Assembly: GCA_964468345.1 (NCBI GenBank)
Contig: CAYXVZ010000014.1
Span: 35,050 to 99,049, forward strand
Origin: DALYLB01 sp964468345
GTDB taxonomy: Bacteria; Acidobacteriota; Blastocatellia; RBC074
Length of the DNA stretch: 64,000 nucleotides
Direction of reading: 5' to 3'
Part shown: positions 1-8,894 of the stretch, piece after piece
How positions within the stretch are numbered: position 1 is the stretch's first letter
Layout: each line of letters begins with the position of its first letter
Notes under the pieces: model-generated
The model's database searches: none
Told to the model about the DNA's origin: nothing
The model's input: only the letters and a program-made list of their open reading frames with translations
Made by a program: the position numbers and the translations under genes

Positions 1-1406
1 GCGCGCTCGTCTTTGCCGATGAACAGGGCCGAAAGGGATTTCAGGACTGGTATCTGAAGATGGTTTCGCCGCGCCTGGGCTTCGCCTATGCGATGACGAA
101 CAAGCTCGTGATTCGCGGCGGGTACGGCATCAACAGCAATCCTTTCATCGCGAATTTCCAGACGCCGGGCAATTTCGGTTACAACGGCACGATCGCGGTG
201 AATTCGATAACCGTCCCGTTGCGAAATCCGCAGGATCCCGTGATGTATCTGCAAGACCGCTTCCCGGATTTCCCAGGCGCGCTGCCGAACCGCAATCCCG
301 CGCTGCAGAACAATCAGGGCATCGGATATATCGCGCCGAATTCGAACCGCGTCGGCTATGTGCAGAATTACAACCTGGGCGTGCAGTATCAGCTTCCGGC
401 CTCCTTCGTCCTCGAAGTCGGCTATCTCGGCAACAAAGGGACGCGGCTGGAATCGGACGGCCTCGATAACCTGAATCAATTGCCGTTGAGCGCGCTGCAA
501 TTCGGCGATCGCCTGTTTCAACAATTGTCGGACAATCCGGGCCTCGTGCCGCTGCCCTACGCCGGCTTCAACGGAACGGTCGCGCAGGCGCTGCGCCCGT
601 ATCCGCAATACGGAAACATCAGCCAGATCTTCGCGAACTTCGGGGTATCGAATTACAACTCGATGCAGGTGCAGTTGACCCGGCACCTGACGAAGGGGCT
701 CTCGGTGCTCGGCGCGTACACGTGGTCCAAGGCGATCTTCGTCGGCACGGACAGTTCGATCGACGCGGCCGGTTCGCAGAACGTTTTCGATCGGCGTCTC
801 GAACGGACAATCACCTCGTTCAACATTCCGCACTTCCTGAAAGTCACCTGGATTTATGAACTGCCGTTCGGCAAGGGCAAGAAATGGCTCAGCAGCGGCC
901 CGCTCAGCCATGTCCTCGGCGGATGGACAATGACGGGCATTCACAACTATCGCGCCGGCGACCCGCTCTCCATCTCAGGCGCAGGTCCCCGCACGATTCT
1001 GTTTAACGGAACGGTGCGTCCCGACTGGATCGCAAGCGTCGATGCGAAACTCGACACCGACGCTCAGGTCCGGACGGACGGCACCGGTGCGCGCTATCTC
1101 AATCCGGCTGCCTTCAAACTCGCTCCGCTCACGGGCAACAATGTCCCGCTTCGCCTGGGCACCGCGCCGCCGCGCCTGCCCAACGTTCGCGGACCGGCCG
1201 TGTTCAGCGAAGACTTCGGCCTGAAGAAATCCTTCGCCTTCACGGAAACCCGCAACTTCGAAATCCGATTCGATTTCTTCAATGCCTTCAATCGGGCGGG
1301 CCGCGGCAATCCGGTCACGGACATCACCAACCCGCTCTTCGGCCGCATCATCGGCGCCCGCTTCGGCCCGCGAAATATTCAGGCGGAAGCGAGGTTCACG
1401 TTCTAG
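1..1406 (+). CDS. Outer-membrane TonB-receptor-like (Oar-type) protein, 3' portion
   Basis: The reading frame (codons from base 3) is open to the left window edge, so the start lies outside. The visible 467 residues are the C-terminal part of a large beta-barrel: alternating aromatic/polar strands, motifs such as SPRLGFAYA, a VQYQLP strand, NYNSMQVQLTRH, YTWSKA and a YELPFGKGKKWL strand, ending in Phe (ARFTF), the usual C-terminal outer-membrane insertion signal. These motifs also occur in the complete receptor at 56433-59873 (for example YVYELPIGKGRKLG), so the two are paralogues. The known family is Oar/TonB-dependent receptors with an N-terminal carboxypeptidase-regulatory-like domain, abundant in Acidobacteriota. 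The ligand cannot be told from sequence. No terminator is visible; repeats begin within a few bases of the stop. Confidence 0.85.
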   Translation, partial: ALVFADEQGRKGFQDWYLKMVSPRLGFAYAMTNKLVIRGGYGINSNPFIANFQTPGNFGYNGTIAVNSITVPLRNPQDPVMYLQDRFPDFPGALPNRNPALQNNQGIGYIAPNSNRVGYVQNYNLGVQYQLPASFVLEVGYLGNKGTRLESDGLDNLNQLPLSALQFGDRLFQQLSDNPGLVPLPYAGFNGTVAQALRPYPQYGNISQIFANFGVSNYNSMQVQLTRHLTKGLSVLGAYTWSKAIFVGTDSSIDAAGSQNVFDRRLERTITSFNIPHFLKVTWIYELPFGKGKKWLSSGPLSHVLGGWTMTGIHNYRAGDPLSISGAGPRTILFNGTVRPDWIASVDAKLDTDAQVRTDGTGARYLNPAAFKLAPLTGNNVPLRLGTAPPRLPNVRGPAVFSEDFGLKKSFAFTETRNFEIRFDFFNAFNRAGRGNPVTDITNPLFGRIIGARFGPRNIQAEARFTF

Positions 1407-1866
1407 GAAGGAGGCAGCGGCGGGAAGAGGAGGCAGGAGGCAGCGGCAGTCGGCAGTATTCAAGCTGCGACGTCTTTGCTTCCCAGTAGTCGCGTCGCGA
1501 TAAAAAAGCAGTAGGNNNNNNNNNNNNNNNNNNNNNNNNNNNNNNNNNNNNNNNNNNNNNNNNNNNNNNNNNNNNNNNNNNNNNNNNNNNNNNNNNNNNN
1601 NNNNNNNNNNNNNNNCAAGCTGCGACGTCTTTGCTTCCCAGTAGTCGCGTCGCGATAAAAAAGCAGTAGGTAGTAGGGAGGCCTGAAGAGGAGGCAGGAG
1701 GCAGCGGCAGTCGGCAGTATTCAAGCTGCGACGTCTTTGCTTCCCAGTAGTCGCGTCGCGATAAAAAAGCAGTAGGCAGTCGGTCGCTCAATTATCAATT
1801 ACCCCGTGAGCGATCGACTGCCTACTGCAGCTGCCTCCTGCTTCCTGATTTATTCCTGCTTCCTAC
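1407..1866. repeat. Repeat cluster (GGCAGTCGGCAG family) with 106-bp tandem unit around the scaffold gap
   Basis: This 460-bp stretch holds no gene. A unit beginning CAAGCTGCGACGTCTTTGC starts at 1461, 1616 and 1722; the last two are exactly 106 bp apart, and each unit includes an AGGAGGCAGGAGGCAGCGG / CAGTCGGCAG module. The run of N lies between the first and second copies. At the right side, 1771-1790 and 1807-1826 form an inverted repeat (20 bp, one mismatch) reading AGTAGGCAGTCG, continuing into the complementary CTGCCTCCTGC. The same GGCAGTCGGCAG family recurs at 8759, 20088, 24305, 25480, 45112, 51543 and 59948. Confidence 0.9.
1516..1615. other. Assembly gap of 100 N
   Basis: Exactly 100 undetermined bases, a conventional placeholder length. 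Both sides carry copies of the same 106-bp tandem unit, so the break is most simply a collapsed or unspanned repeat array of unknown copy number. Confidence 0.98.
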
Positions 1867-2586
1867 TCAATGTCCCTGTCTCTCAAAATCCAAGTTATAC
1901 GGCGCCCCCGGCGCGGATTGGATCTGCGAGGTGTAGCGGGTGCGTTGCGCGTCGCTCAGGCGGGCGCGGGCGGAGGTGCGGCTGGTGACGGAGACATTGG
2001 CGCCGACGACGTCAAAGGAGAGATCATCGATCCAGGCCTGGCCGCTGCCCATCATGTTGAGACCGATGGAGATGGCCATGGCGTTTTCGGGAACGTCGAG
2101 CACGACATCGTGTTTCTCCCAATCGCGCGTGCCGCTGATCGGGCGGCTCATCATGCTGTCGCTGGCGACGGCGAATTCCGTGTCCGAATCGATGCGCATC
2201 CAGAGGCCCGAGACTTTGACCGCATCGGTTTTGATGTAGCCCGAAAAGCGCACGCGCTTGCCGCGATAGTCATCGGCGCGAAAGGTCTGTCCCAAACTGG
2301 CCATGGCGCGCGAAGGCTTGAGCTGTTTCACATAGACGCTGGCCGCGCCGCCATGCGTGATGGAATTGTCGATCCCCGCCTCATATTCCTGCATCGGCGC
2401 GCCGATCGTCCACCCGGCCGGCAGGTGCTTCGTCTGCATCGCCGCAATCGAAAACGCAAACAGGCATAGGCACGATACTGTCCGGACAATGGTTTGCCAC
2501 AGAGGCACAGAGTCACAGAGGGAATGATCTCTCTTATTCTTCTCAGGAACTCCATGTCTCCGTGGCAAATTCACAACTTCTCTCAA
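1867..2586 (-). CDS. Secreted carbohydrate-binding-like (jelly-roll) protein, function unknown
   Basis: 239 residues. The conserved part (about residues 52-215) looks like a galactose-binding/CBM-type beta-sandwich: motifs WTIGAPMQEYEAGID, FRADDYRGKRVRFSGYI, GLWMRIDS, RPISGTRDWEKHDVVLDVP and GQAWIDDLSFDVVG. This module occurs alone or fused to peptidases and esterases in Acidobacteriota and is thought to bind rather than catalyse. I chose the TTG start because its bases overlap the TGA stop of the upstream S9 peptidase gene by 4 nt and AGGAGG lies about 8 nt before it, implying translational coupling. Odd: residues about 10-31 are encoded by a copy of the CACAGAG intergenic repeat, followed by a hydrophobic segment (VRTVSCLCLFAFSIAA) that looks like the real signal peptide. 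An ATG at the AMQTKH position is an alternative but would lose that signal. Confidence 0.6.
   Translation of the reverse strand: MREVVNLPRRHGVPEKNKRDHSLCDSVPLWQTIVRTVSCLCLFAFSIAAMQTKHLPAGWTIGAPMQEYEAGIDNSITHGGAASVYVKQLKPSRAMASLGQTFRADDYRGKRVRFSGYIKTDAVKVSGLWMRIDSDTEFAVASDSMMSRPISGTRDWEKHDVVLDVPENAMAISIGLNMMGSGQAWIDDLSFDVVGANVSVTSRTSARARLSDAQRTRYTSQIQSAPGAPYNLDFERQGH
2496..2524. repeat. CACAGAG-family repeat, single arm
   Basis: GCCACAGAGGCACAGAGTCA with continuation. It has the same words as the inverted repeats at 5527-5624 and 16639-16724, but here only one arm is present and it lies inside the predicted N-terminus of the gene at 1867-2586. Confidence 0.7.
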
Positions 2587-4601
2587 GGTCCGTTCCTCCT
2601 GCCGCCGGAAAGATATTTCTCGATCCAGGCGAATTCCCGCTTCATTTTGTCGAGCTGATAACTCGGCACCAGAATACCGTGGCCCTGATCGGGATAGATG
2701 ACCAGCTCCGTCGTCACGCCCAGGCGTTTCAAGGTTCGGTAGGTTTCCTGCGATTGTCCCAGCGGCACGCGATCGTCCTTTTCGCCGTGAAAGATCAGCG
2801 TCGGTGTTTTAACGCTGGTCAAATAGGTCAGCGGCGACTGCTCTTCATACATCTTGCGGGATTCCCAGGGCGTGCCGCCGTGCAGGCGTTCGCGCTGAAA
2901 AACGATATCCGCCGTTCCCCAATACGAGACGGCATTCGAAAGGCCGGCGCCATAGGCCGTGCATTTGAACCGGTTCGTGTGCCCGATCATCCAACCGCTC
3001 ATATAACCGCCGTAACTCCAGCCCGCGACGGCCAGCCGGTTTTCATCGGCAACGCCGCGTTTGATGAGTTCGTCGATGCCGCTCATGATGTCTTCGTAAT
3101 CGACCTTGCCGACGAGCTTCGCATTCGAGAGCGCGAACTTCGCGCCGTAATTCGAAGAGCCGCGAAAGTTCGGCAGAAAGACGGCATAGCCATGCCCGGC
3201 GTACACCTGCGGAAAGGCGCTCCAGCCGGCATTGAAGCTCTTCATATACGCGCCTTCGGGCCCGCCGTGCACATACGTCACGAGCGGATATTTTTTGCCC
3301 GTCTCATAGCCGACGGGATACACCAGCACGCCTTCGATCTCGGTTCCGTCATTCGATTTCCAGCGAAAGGCATCGACCTGCCCTAGGGCGAACTGATCGA
3401 TCTGCGGATTGAGCTGCGTCAGAAATATCGGGACCATGATCCGCGACGAGAGCAGGGCGACTTCGCCGGCGAGGCGCGGATTTTCGTGGACGAATGCGAT
3501 ATTCATTCCATCGGGCGTCATCGAAAAGCTGGTGTTGACGCCGTCGTTGCGAGTGAGCGCCTGCGGCACTTCCCTGCCTGGCGTTCCCGTAACGGTCATC
3601 GCATAGATCTGCGCATTGACGCCGACCGATGCCGTGAAGACCAGGCGCTGACCGTCGAAGACCCAACGGTAATTCGTGATATAGCCGTCGAAATCCTGCG
3701 CCAGCACACGCGGCTGTCCGCCCGCGCTGGGAACGAGATGAATGCGGTCGGGCCCGACATTCGGATCGCCGTCCGAATGCGCCAGATAGGAAATCCACTG
3801 GCCATCGGGCGAAAAGCGCGGCATCGATTCCGCGCCGTTGCCATTGGTGATCTGTTTTGCCGCCGCGCTGTCGAGCGGCGCGGGCGGCCGCGCGGCGGAG
3901 ATCACATAGACTTCGCTGGTATAGGCATCGAGCAGTTTCGAGCTTGCCCGTGCGGTGAAGACGAGCTGATTGCTGAGCGGATTCCAGTTCAACGCCGTGA
4001 TGTGGCGCGTGCCCCTGGTCAATTGATAGGTCTGTTTCGCTGTCGCGTCATAGAGCCAGAGTTGCGCGACATTCACATCCGCGTCCGCCACGATCGGCGC
4101 TTTGGTCTTCGGTTTTTCGCGGGACTCTTCGGCAATAAAGGCAATGAACCGCCCGTCGGGCGACCACTCGAAGCTTTGAATCGGCGCCTTATGAACGACC
4201 AGCGGCTCGGGTTCGCCGCCCATCAATCCCAGCGCCCAGATCTGGGCGCCGCCGTCGCCGCGCTCCGAGAGAAAGGCGATGCGCTGCGCGTTCGGCGACC
4301 AGCGCGGGTGTTCGTCCTTTTTCGGATGCGAGGTCAATCGCGCCACCTGCCGGTTTTCATCGACCAGCCAGAGGTCGGAATTGAATCGATCGTTTTCGCG
4401 GTCCCAGGCGCTGACGACAAAGGCAATCCGCCGCGAATCCGGCGAAATCTGCACATCGCTGGCGCGATTGAGCGCAACAATGTCATCAGGGGTCAAGGGT
4501 AATTTGACTTGGGCATGGGTTGGGACGCATAGGACGCATAGGACCCATAAGACATATAGGTCCCACTTAAACAACCAACCAGATCGAGTCGCAAGTTTCA
4601 T
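2583..4601 (-). CDS. S9 family serine peptidase (acylaminoacyl-/dipeptidyl-peptidase type)
   Basis: 672 residues, normal for the family. Residues about 35-400 are WD40-like/beta-propeller repeats of the TolB/DPP type (ISPDSRRIAFV, RWSPNAQRIAFLS, FSPDGQWISYL). The C-terminal alpha/beta-hydrolase domain has the nucleophile elbow GWSYGG (Ser near 529), an acid in GEKDDRVPL (near 609) and His in DQGHG (near 641). It should hydrolyse short or N-blocked peptides. The N-terminus (LYVLWVLCVLCVPTHAQ) is a signal peptide with cleavage after THA, so the enzyme is periplasmic or secreted. Its hydrophobic core is encoded by a copy of the TAGGACGCATAGGAC repeat. The gene is followed by, and overlaps, the jelly-roll protein gene, so the two are probably co-transcribed. 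Confidence 0.93.
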   Translation of the reverse strand: MKLATRSGWLFKWDLYVLWVLCVLCVPTHAQVKLPLTPDDIVALNRASDVQISPDSRRIAFVVSAWDRENDRFNSDLWLVDENRQVARLTSHPKKDEHPRWSPNAQRIAFLSERGDGGAQIWALGLMGGEPEPLVVHKAPIQSFEWSPDGRFIAFIAEESREKPKTKAPIVADADVNVAQLWLYDATAKQTYQLTRGTRHITALNWNPLSNQLVFTARASSKLLDAYTSEVYVISAARPPAPLDSAAAKQITNGNGAESMPRFSPDGQWISYLAHSDGDPNVGPDRIHLVPSAGGQPRVLAQDFDGYITNYRWVFDGQRLVFTASVGVNAQIYAMTVTGTPGREVPQALTRNDGVNTSFSMTPDGMNIAFVHENPRLAGEVALLSSRIMVPIFLTQLNPQIDQFALGQVDAFRWKSNDGTEIEGVLVYPVGYETGKKYPLVTYVHGGPEGAYMKSFNAGWSAFPQVYAGHGYAVFLPNFRGSSNYGAKFALSNAKLVGKVDYEDIMSGIDELIKRGVADENRLAVAGWSYGGYMSGWMIGHTNRFKCTAYGAGLSNAVSYWGTADIVFQRERLHGGTPWESRKMYEEQSPLTYLTSVKTPTLIFHGEKDDRVPLGQSQETYRTLKRLGVTTELVIYPDQGHGILVPSYQLDKMKREFAWIEKYLSGGRRNGP
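4522..4564. repeat. TAGGACGCATAGGAC-family repeat inside a signal-peptide coding region
   Basis: The run GGGACGCATAGGACGCATAG followed by GACCCATAAGACATATAGG is related to 44307-44345 between sufB and sufC (TATAGGTCCTACACGTCCTA). Here it lies in frame in the 5' end of the S9 peptidase gene and encodes the hydrophobic h-region. Confidence 0.7.
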
Positions 4602-4604
4602 TGA

Positions 4605-5444
4605 TTATTCGATAGGAAGCCACTCGTTGGAACGAACGGCGGTTTGATATGCGGCGATCAAATCGCCCAGGGGCTGGCCAAAACTTTCCTGCACCAGGGT
4701 CTCTTGCCGGTCCGGATCGGCGATGCTGCGCTTGATGAATTCGGCAAAGCGCTCTTCGCCGAATTTCTGCCGCAGATACTCCACAAAATATCGCTGCGCG
4801 GTATAGGCGAAACGCGCGTTCCAGTCGGGCGAGGCGGGGTTTGTTTTCGCGGGATCGAGCACGCCCGCAAGGTCTTCCTTGGCCGCCCGGTCCTGAAATT
4901 CCTGCCGGCTGAAATAATTCCGTTGCCGGCCAAAGGAAACGGCAAGCCCCTCAAAAAACCAGGGCACGCGATTGAGCTTGTAGGACTTGACGATCGTCGT
5001 GTTCTGACTGAGCAGCGCATGCGATAGTTCGTGCCGCAGATATTCGCGAATGCTGAAATTCTTTTCGCGCAGCTTCGGCGTGATGTAAATCACATCGCCC
5101 GTCGCCAGCGTCAGGCCGCCGAGCCCGCGCATATTCATCCAGGGAATCGCACGCTCGCAGTCGCGCCAGTTTTTGCAATCCAGCACGGTCACCGGCTCAT
5201 GAAACTGCAGATGATGAAAAGCCTCAGCCTCCTTCATCAAGTCATCCAGGCCTTGATAATCGACCGGCATCGCGTCGGCCTGATTGAAAAACACCTTGCC
5301 GCGGGCAAACGCCTGAGCGCCATATCCCGGTTTGATCGGCGACCACGGCAGCAATGGCCCGAACGGAAAAGCCATCGCCACGGCCAGGACGAGAACAAGC
5401 GTGATCGCAAATGCGGCGCGTTTCAGCAGCAGTTTTCTTTTCAT
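4605..5444 (-). CDS. Membrane-anchored HExxH metallopeptidase-like protein
   Basis: 279 residues. The N-terminus has a basic stretch followed by one hydrophobic segment (about residues 11-32, FAITLVLVLAVAMAFPFG), an uncleaved anchor or signal. The central region has the zinc-peptidase motif HELSHALL (about residue 158) followed some 30 residues later by WFFEGLAVSFG, whose Glu fits the third ligand of gluzincins (Peptidase_MA-like/DUF1570-like arrangement). This suggests a periplasm-facing protease, but no substrate can be named. The frame is open 31 codons further upstream, but that part is repeat-derived sequence (VVPPSGGS); the ATG at 5444 is preceded by GGAAAG. It sits 3 bp upstream of the S9 peptidase start, so a peptidase operon is likely. 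Confidence 0.72.
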   Translation of the reverse strand: MKRKLLLKRAAFAITLVLVLAVAMAFPFGPLLPWSPIKPGYGAQAFARGKVFFNQADAMPVDYQGLDDLMKEAEAFHHLQFHEPVTVLDCKNWRDCERAIPWMNMRGLGGLTLATGDVIYITPKLREKNFSIREYLRHELSHALLSQNTTIVKSYKLNRVPWFFEGLAVSFGRQRNYFSRQEFQDRAAKEDLAGVLDPAKTNPASPDWNARFAYTAQRYFVEYLRQKFGEERFAEFIKRSIADPDRQETLVQESFGQPLGDLIAAYQTAVRSNEWLPIE

Positions 5445-5481
5445 GGCGCTTTCCGGGATGAAGTGATAACTCGCAACGCTT

Positions 5482-5495
5482 CCGCCTGAAGGCGG
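5482..5495. repeat. Short palindrome CCGCCTGAAGGCGG
   Basis: Perfect 5-bp-stem inverted repeat just upstream of the metallopeptidase-like gene, followed by TACAACGAAAATTAAGTCGG. I saw no second copy in the window. Confidence 0.4.
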
Positions 5496-5526
5496 TACAA
5501 CGAAAATTAAGTCGGTTTTCACTTCA

Positions 5527-5624
5527 CTGTATGGCAATAGCCACTGAGAGCACCGAGAACACAGAGAAATGTTCGACTTTTTTCAGCCTCTGTGAGCTCT
5601 GTGACCTCTGTGGCTGACCATACA
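5527..5624. repeat. Intergenic inverted repeat, CACAGAG family
   Basis: The left arm (TGTATGGCAATAGCCACTGA, then GAGCACCGAGAACACAGAG) and right arm (CCTCTGTGAGCTCTGTGACC, then TCTGTGGCTGACCATACA) are imperfect reverse complements of about 38-40 bp around a T-rich loop. The element fills most of the space between two minus-strand genes. Relatives are at 2496 and 16639. Confidence 0.8.
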
Positions 5625-5641
5625 CGAAACTGCAAACCGAT

Positions 5642-8600
5642 CTAGGTCGTCAGGCGGCGATAGATGCCGGGAAGGCGTTCCGGCAGGCTCATCACATCAT
5701 CGATGATGGTGTAGCCGACTTCGCCGTACAGATCTTTCAATTCAGCTTCCGACTCGCGGTCAATGGTGATGCAGAACGGGGTAATGCCGAGAATCTTGGT
5801 GTGCCGCAGGGCCATTTTGGTGTCTTCGCGCGCGTAGCGGGAATCGCCGTAATCGTGGTCATAGGGCCGGCCGTCCGACAGCACGATCAGCAGCTTGGTG
5901 CGCGCATCCTGATTTTCGAGTTCGGCCGCGGCGTGCCGAATGGCCGCGCCGAGACGCGTATTGTTGTGATAGGTGATGCCGCCGATGCGCCGCTCGACTT
6001 CGGGCGAATAGATTTCGCCGAAGCGTTTGATCACGAAATATTTCACGTTGCGGCGGCCTTCGCTGGTGAAGCCGGAAATCGAATAGGCGTCGCCGACGGC
6101 TTCGAGCGCTTCGCTCATCAGCACCAGGCCCTGCTTTTCGATATCGATGATCTTTTGCCCCGGCCGCGTGTACGGCTGATTCGGATGCCGCGTGATCGTG
6201 CGCGCCGTCGAGGAGGACATATCGAGCAGGAACGAGACGGCGACATCGCGTTCGCGGCGAATGCGGCGGATATACAGGCGATCGGAAGGCCGGCCGGTCG
6301 TTTTCTTGTCGACGTAATGGTCGATCAACGCCTGCAGATCGTAATCCTCGCCGTCGAGTTCGCCCTTGATCTTGCGCAGCGATTCGGGCTTGAGCATCTG
6401 AAACTGATGACGAATCGAAGAGATTACGCCGGAATAACGCGCGCGCACCTGTTCGACGAAATCGCGCGCGCCCTTGCGGTTTTCGCGCTGGATGACGCGG
6501 CACCATTTCGCGCGATGGTCGCCGAGTTCGCGATCCCATTCATCGTAAAAGAACGCCACATCGCCTTCCTGCAATTCCTGCTCGCTGGTTTCGGCGTTCA
6601 TCAATTCATTCAGCAGCTCGGAGTCGGCCGGCATGGTTTCCTCGACGGCCTGCGACCACTGATTGAACAGTTCCGGGCGGCGCTGTTGCTGCGACGCGGT
6701 CTGTTGCTGCTGCGTGTTTTCCTGGTTGTTTTCGCCGCTTTCCTGATCGTCTTCCTTTTCCTCTTCGCCGGTTTCCGATTCGTTTTGCGGCTCGTTCTTT
6801 TTCGCGTCGAGCAGCTCATAGACGCGGAAGGTCGCCATCAGCGAATCGCTGACCGAAGCATCGTCGCGGCGGATATACGCGCCGACGATTCGTTCAAACT
6901 CCGAGATAATGCCGGCATAGGCGCGCCGTCCCGTTTCATCGATGACGCCGCCGCAGAGCGTGATCTGAAACAGCATTTCATAAATCGCCTGTTCGACCGT
7001 CAGTTCGGTGATCGGCGGACGGCGATCGACCAGGCGCGAGCGCACAAAATCCAGGTCGCGGCGAATGCCGCGATAGGTGTTGCGCAGCCGCCAGTCGATG
7101 CGGCCGTTTTCGAGCGTCGTGAAAATGCGCGTGGCGAGCAGTTGATTGGGAAAACGCGAGAGGACGACCTTGTAATCGGCGATTTCCAGCATCTCGGGCG
7201 CGAGTTCGATGCGCATGCGATGCTTGCCGAGATGCTCCGTGTTCGAATACTGAATGTATTCTTCCTCCTGGAGCCCTTGCGCTTCGCGCTGACGAAGTTC
7301 CTGCTCATTGAAGAAGCTGTCGATTTCGCGAATCGTTGCGCGAATATCGGGCGTGCCTGACACGCGCGTCCCGAATTCCACCTGGCCCGAGGCGTGCGCG
7401 GCCAGGGCCTTGTACAATTTGAAATCGTCCTCGGGCGAGCCGAACTCCGCGACGACCGAGGGAAGCTGAATCGTGTGCCCGTCGTTGATCTTGGATTCTT
7501 CGGGAATGCTGCCCAGGGGCGCGATGACCATTTCGCGGCCCGTCAGCCCTTCGACATAGAGGCGCAGCAGATGCGAGACGGATTCGAGCGAAACGCCGTC
7601 GTGCGCGCCGCGCAGGGAATCCTGGCTGGATTTCGATTCGAGCGCGTAATAGGCCTGCGCCTTGCGGCGGTCTTCGCGGTGCAGCGTGGCGCCTTCGCGC
7701 GCCCAGGCTTGGAACTGTTCCAGCGAAGAAGACGCGAGCGCGCGCGGCGAACTCTTGAAACACTCGAGCGCGACATAGACGTTCATTCCCGCCAGCTCTT
7801 CGACAATATCGAGCACGGCATTGAGCCGCTCGGGCGCGCGCCGGCGCTGCGTCATGGAAAACGTCGCGAGCACCTTGGGCGTCAGCTTCAAAAAGTCATA
7901 GACGATCGCATTGCCTTCATCGGCGACCTTGCGCGTGACGCGATTCCATTTTTCAAAACTTTCCGTTCCGCCGACCTCGATCACCGAACGCGCCGAGCGG
8001 AAATATTGCAGCGCCGTCGCTCCGCCGCGCTCCAAAAAGATGGCGGTGTGCCGGCACAACTCCACGATGTCGCGGGGATTTTGAATGAAGCCCAGGCCTT
8101 CGCCGACCGCGCTTAAAAACTCCGCGGCCGTCGCGCCCGTGCGCTGCGCAAAACTTTCGGCCAGCGAGAGCGTGGCTTCGATGGGCGATTCTCCGCCGGT
8201 TTCGAAAGGACGCAATTGCTGCAGGGCGAGCGGCGCGGCGATCAGGACTTCCGTGCTGTGCTTGACGGATCGATGCGCGACTTCCACGGCGATGGCAAAG
8301 AGGCGGGCGCTGAAACGCTCTTCTCCGAGGCCCGCCGCGGTTCGATTGGCCGTGCGAAAGGTGGTGAGCGCCGCCGCGGGCGAAAGGACGATCTGCTTTG
8401 CGCAAAGCGCCACCAGCAGCGGGCGAAGTTTTTCCGGGAGTGCAAAGAGGATCTCGAACGAGGTCCGATAAAATTCGCTGGCTTCTTCGGCGTTGTTGAG
8501 CGCGATCTTCTTGCCGACCTCGGCCCAGGCGCGCAGGTCGCCGTTTTCCAGCAGGCGCGATACATCCGGCACGGCCTTGAAAAATTCCATGGCCAGTTTG

Positions 8601-8752
8601 GGCGAAATACTGACCAGCGACGCGCCCACATCGACGGCCACCCATCCGCGTTCATTCGGCTTCATTCCCATTTTCAAGGCCAGCGCTTCAACCGTGTTCC
8701 GTGTCAGCCCCTTGAAAAGCGAGCCTGTGAATCCTTTTTTCTCATCCGACAT
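5642..8752 (-). CDS. NorD/CbbO-type VWA-domain protein
   Basis: 1036 residues. The N-terminal 500 residues are mostly helical and repetitive. An acidic, Gln/Glu-rich linker occupies about residues 655-695 (ETGEEEKEDDQE). The C-terminal 230 residues are a von Willebrand A domain with a complete MIDAS: DMSSSTAR near residue 843 (DxSxS), a later Thr in HNNTRLG, and LSDGRPYDHDY. Proteins of this shape (NorD, CbbO, GvpO-like) act with a MoxR-class AAA+ ATPase to remodel or activate a metal enzyme, classically nitric oxide reductase or RuBisCO. The partner ATPase gene lies immediately upstream (8895-9737). Neither norBC nor rubisco genes are in the window, so the client is unknown. The protein is longer than typical NorD (about 630) and CbbO (about 780). 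Confidence 0.88.
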   Translation of the reverse strand: MSDEKKGFTGSLFKGLTRNTVEALALKMGMKPNERGWVAVDVGASLVSISPKLAMEFFKAVPDVSRLLENGDLRAWAEVGKKIALNNAEEASEFYRTSFEILFALPEKLRPLLVALCAKQIVLSPAAALTTFRTANRTAAGLGEERFSARLFAIAVEVAHRSVKHSTEVLIAAPLALQQLRPFETGGESPIEATLSLAESFAQRTGATAAEFLSAVGEGLGFIQNPRDIVELCRHTAIFLERGGATALQYFRSARSVIEVGGTESFEKWNRVTRKVADEGNAIVYDFLKLTPKVLATFSMTQRRRAPERLNAVLDIVEELAGMNVYVALECFKSSPRALASSSLEQFQAWAREGATLHREDRRKAQAYYALESKSSQDSLRGAHDGVSLESVSHLLRLYVEGLTGREMVIAPLGSIPEESKINDGHTIQLPSVVAEFGSPEDDFKLYKALAAHASGQVEFGTRVSGTPDIRATIREIDSFFNEQELRQREAQGLQEEEYIQYSNTEHLGKHRMRIELAPEMLEIADYKVVLSRFPNQLLATRIFTTLENGRIDWRLRNTYRGIRRDLDFVRSRLVDRRPPITELTVEQAIYEMLFQITLCGGVIDETGRRAYAGIISEFERIVGAYIRRDDASVSDSLMATFRVYELLDAKKNEPQNESETGEEEKEDDQESGENNQENTQQQQTASQQQRRPELFNQWSQAVEETMPADSELLNELMNAETSEQELQEGDVAFFYDEWDRELGDHRAKWCRVIQRENRKGARDFVEQVRARYSGVISSIRHQFQMLKPESLRKIKGELDGEDYDLQALIDHYVDKKTTGRPSDRLYIRRIRRERDVAVSFLLDMSSSTARTITRHPNQPYTRPGQKIIDIEKQGLVLMSEALEAVGDAYSISGFTSEGRRNVKYFVIKRFGEIYSPEVERRIGGITYHNNTRLGAAIRHAAAELENQDARTKLLIVLSDGRPYDHDYGDSRYAREDTKMALRHTKILGITPFCITIDRESEAELKDLYGEVGYTIIDDVMSLPERLPGIYRRLTT

Positions 8753-8758
8753 AGCTAA

Positions 8759-8890
8759 TGCAGTCGGCAGGAGGCAGCGGCAGTCGGCAGTAACAGTTGA
8801 TGGTAGTAGTTGGTACTCTGGCAGGTTCCCTGCCGACTACCGACCCCACCGCTCGCTTTTTACTTCCCGACTGCCGCTGCCTCCTGCTTA
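8759..8890. repeat. Inverted repeat, GGCAGTCGGCAG family
   Basis: Left arm CAGTCGGCAGGAGGCAGCGG then CAGTCGGCAG; right arm CCCGACTGCCGCTGCCTCCTG. The roughly 75 bp between the arms is unlike the interior of other copies. It fills the gap between the CbbQ and CbbO genes. Confidence 0.9.
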
Positions 8891-8894
8891 CTTC

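Noticed and set aside
1461..1775. CRISPR-like array
   Set aside because: The repeating unit is a 106-bp direct tandem without separate spacers, and no cas genes are near.
1396..1791. Frames crossing the run of N
   Set aside because: They are translations of tandem repeats and undetermined bases.
5801..7360. 519-codon open frame on the plus strand
   Set aside because: Antisense to the NorD/CbbO-type gene; no family resemblance.
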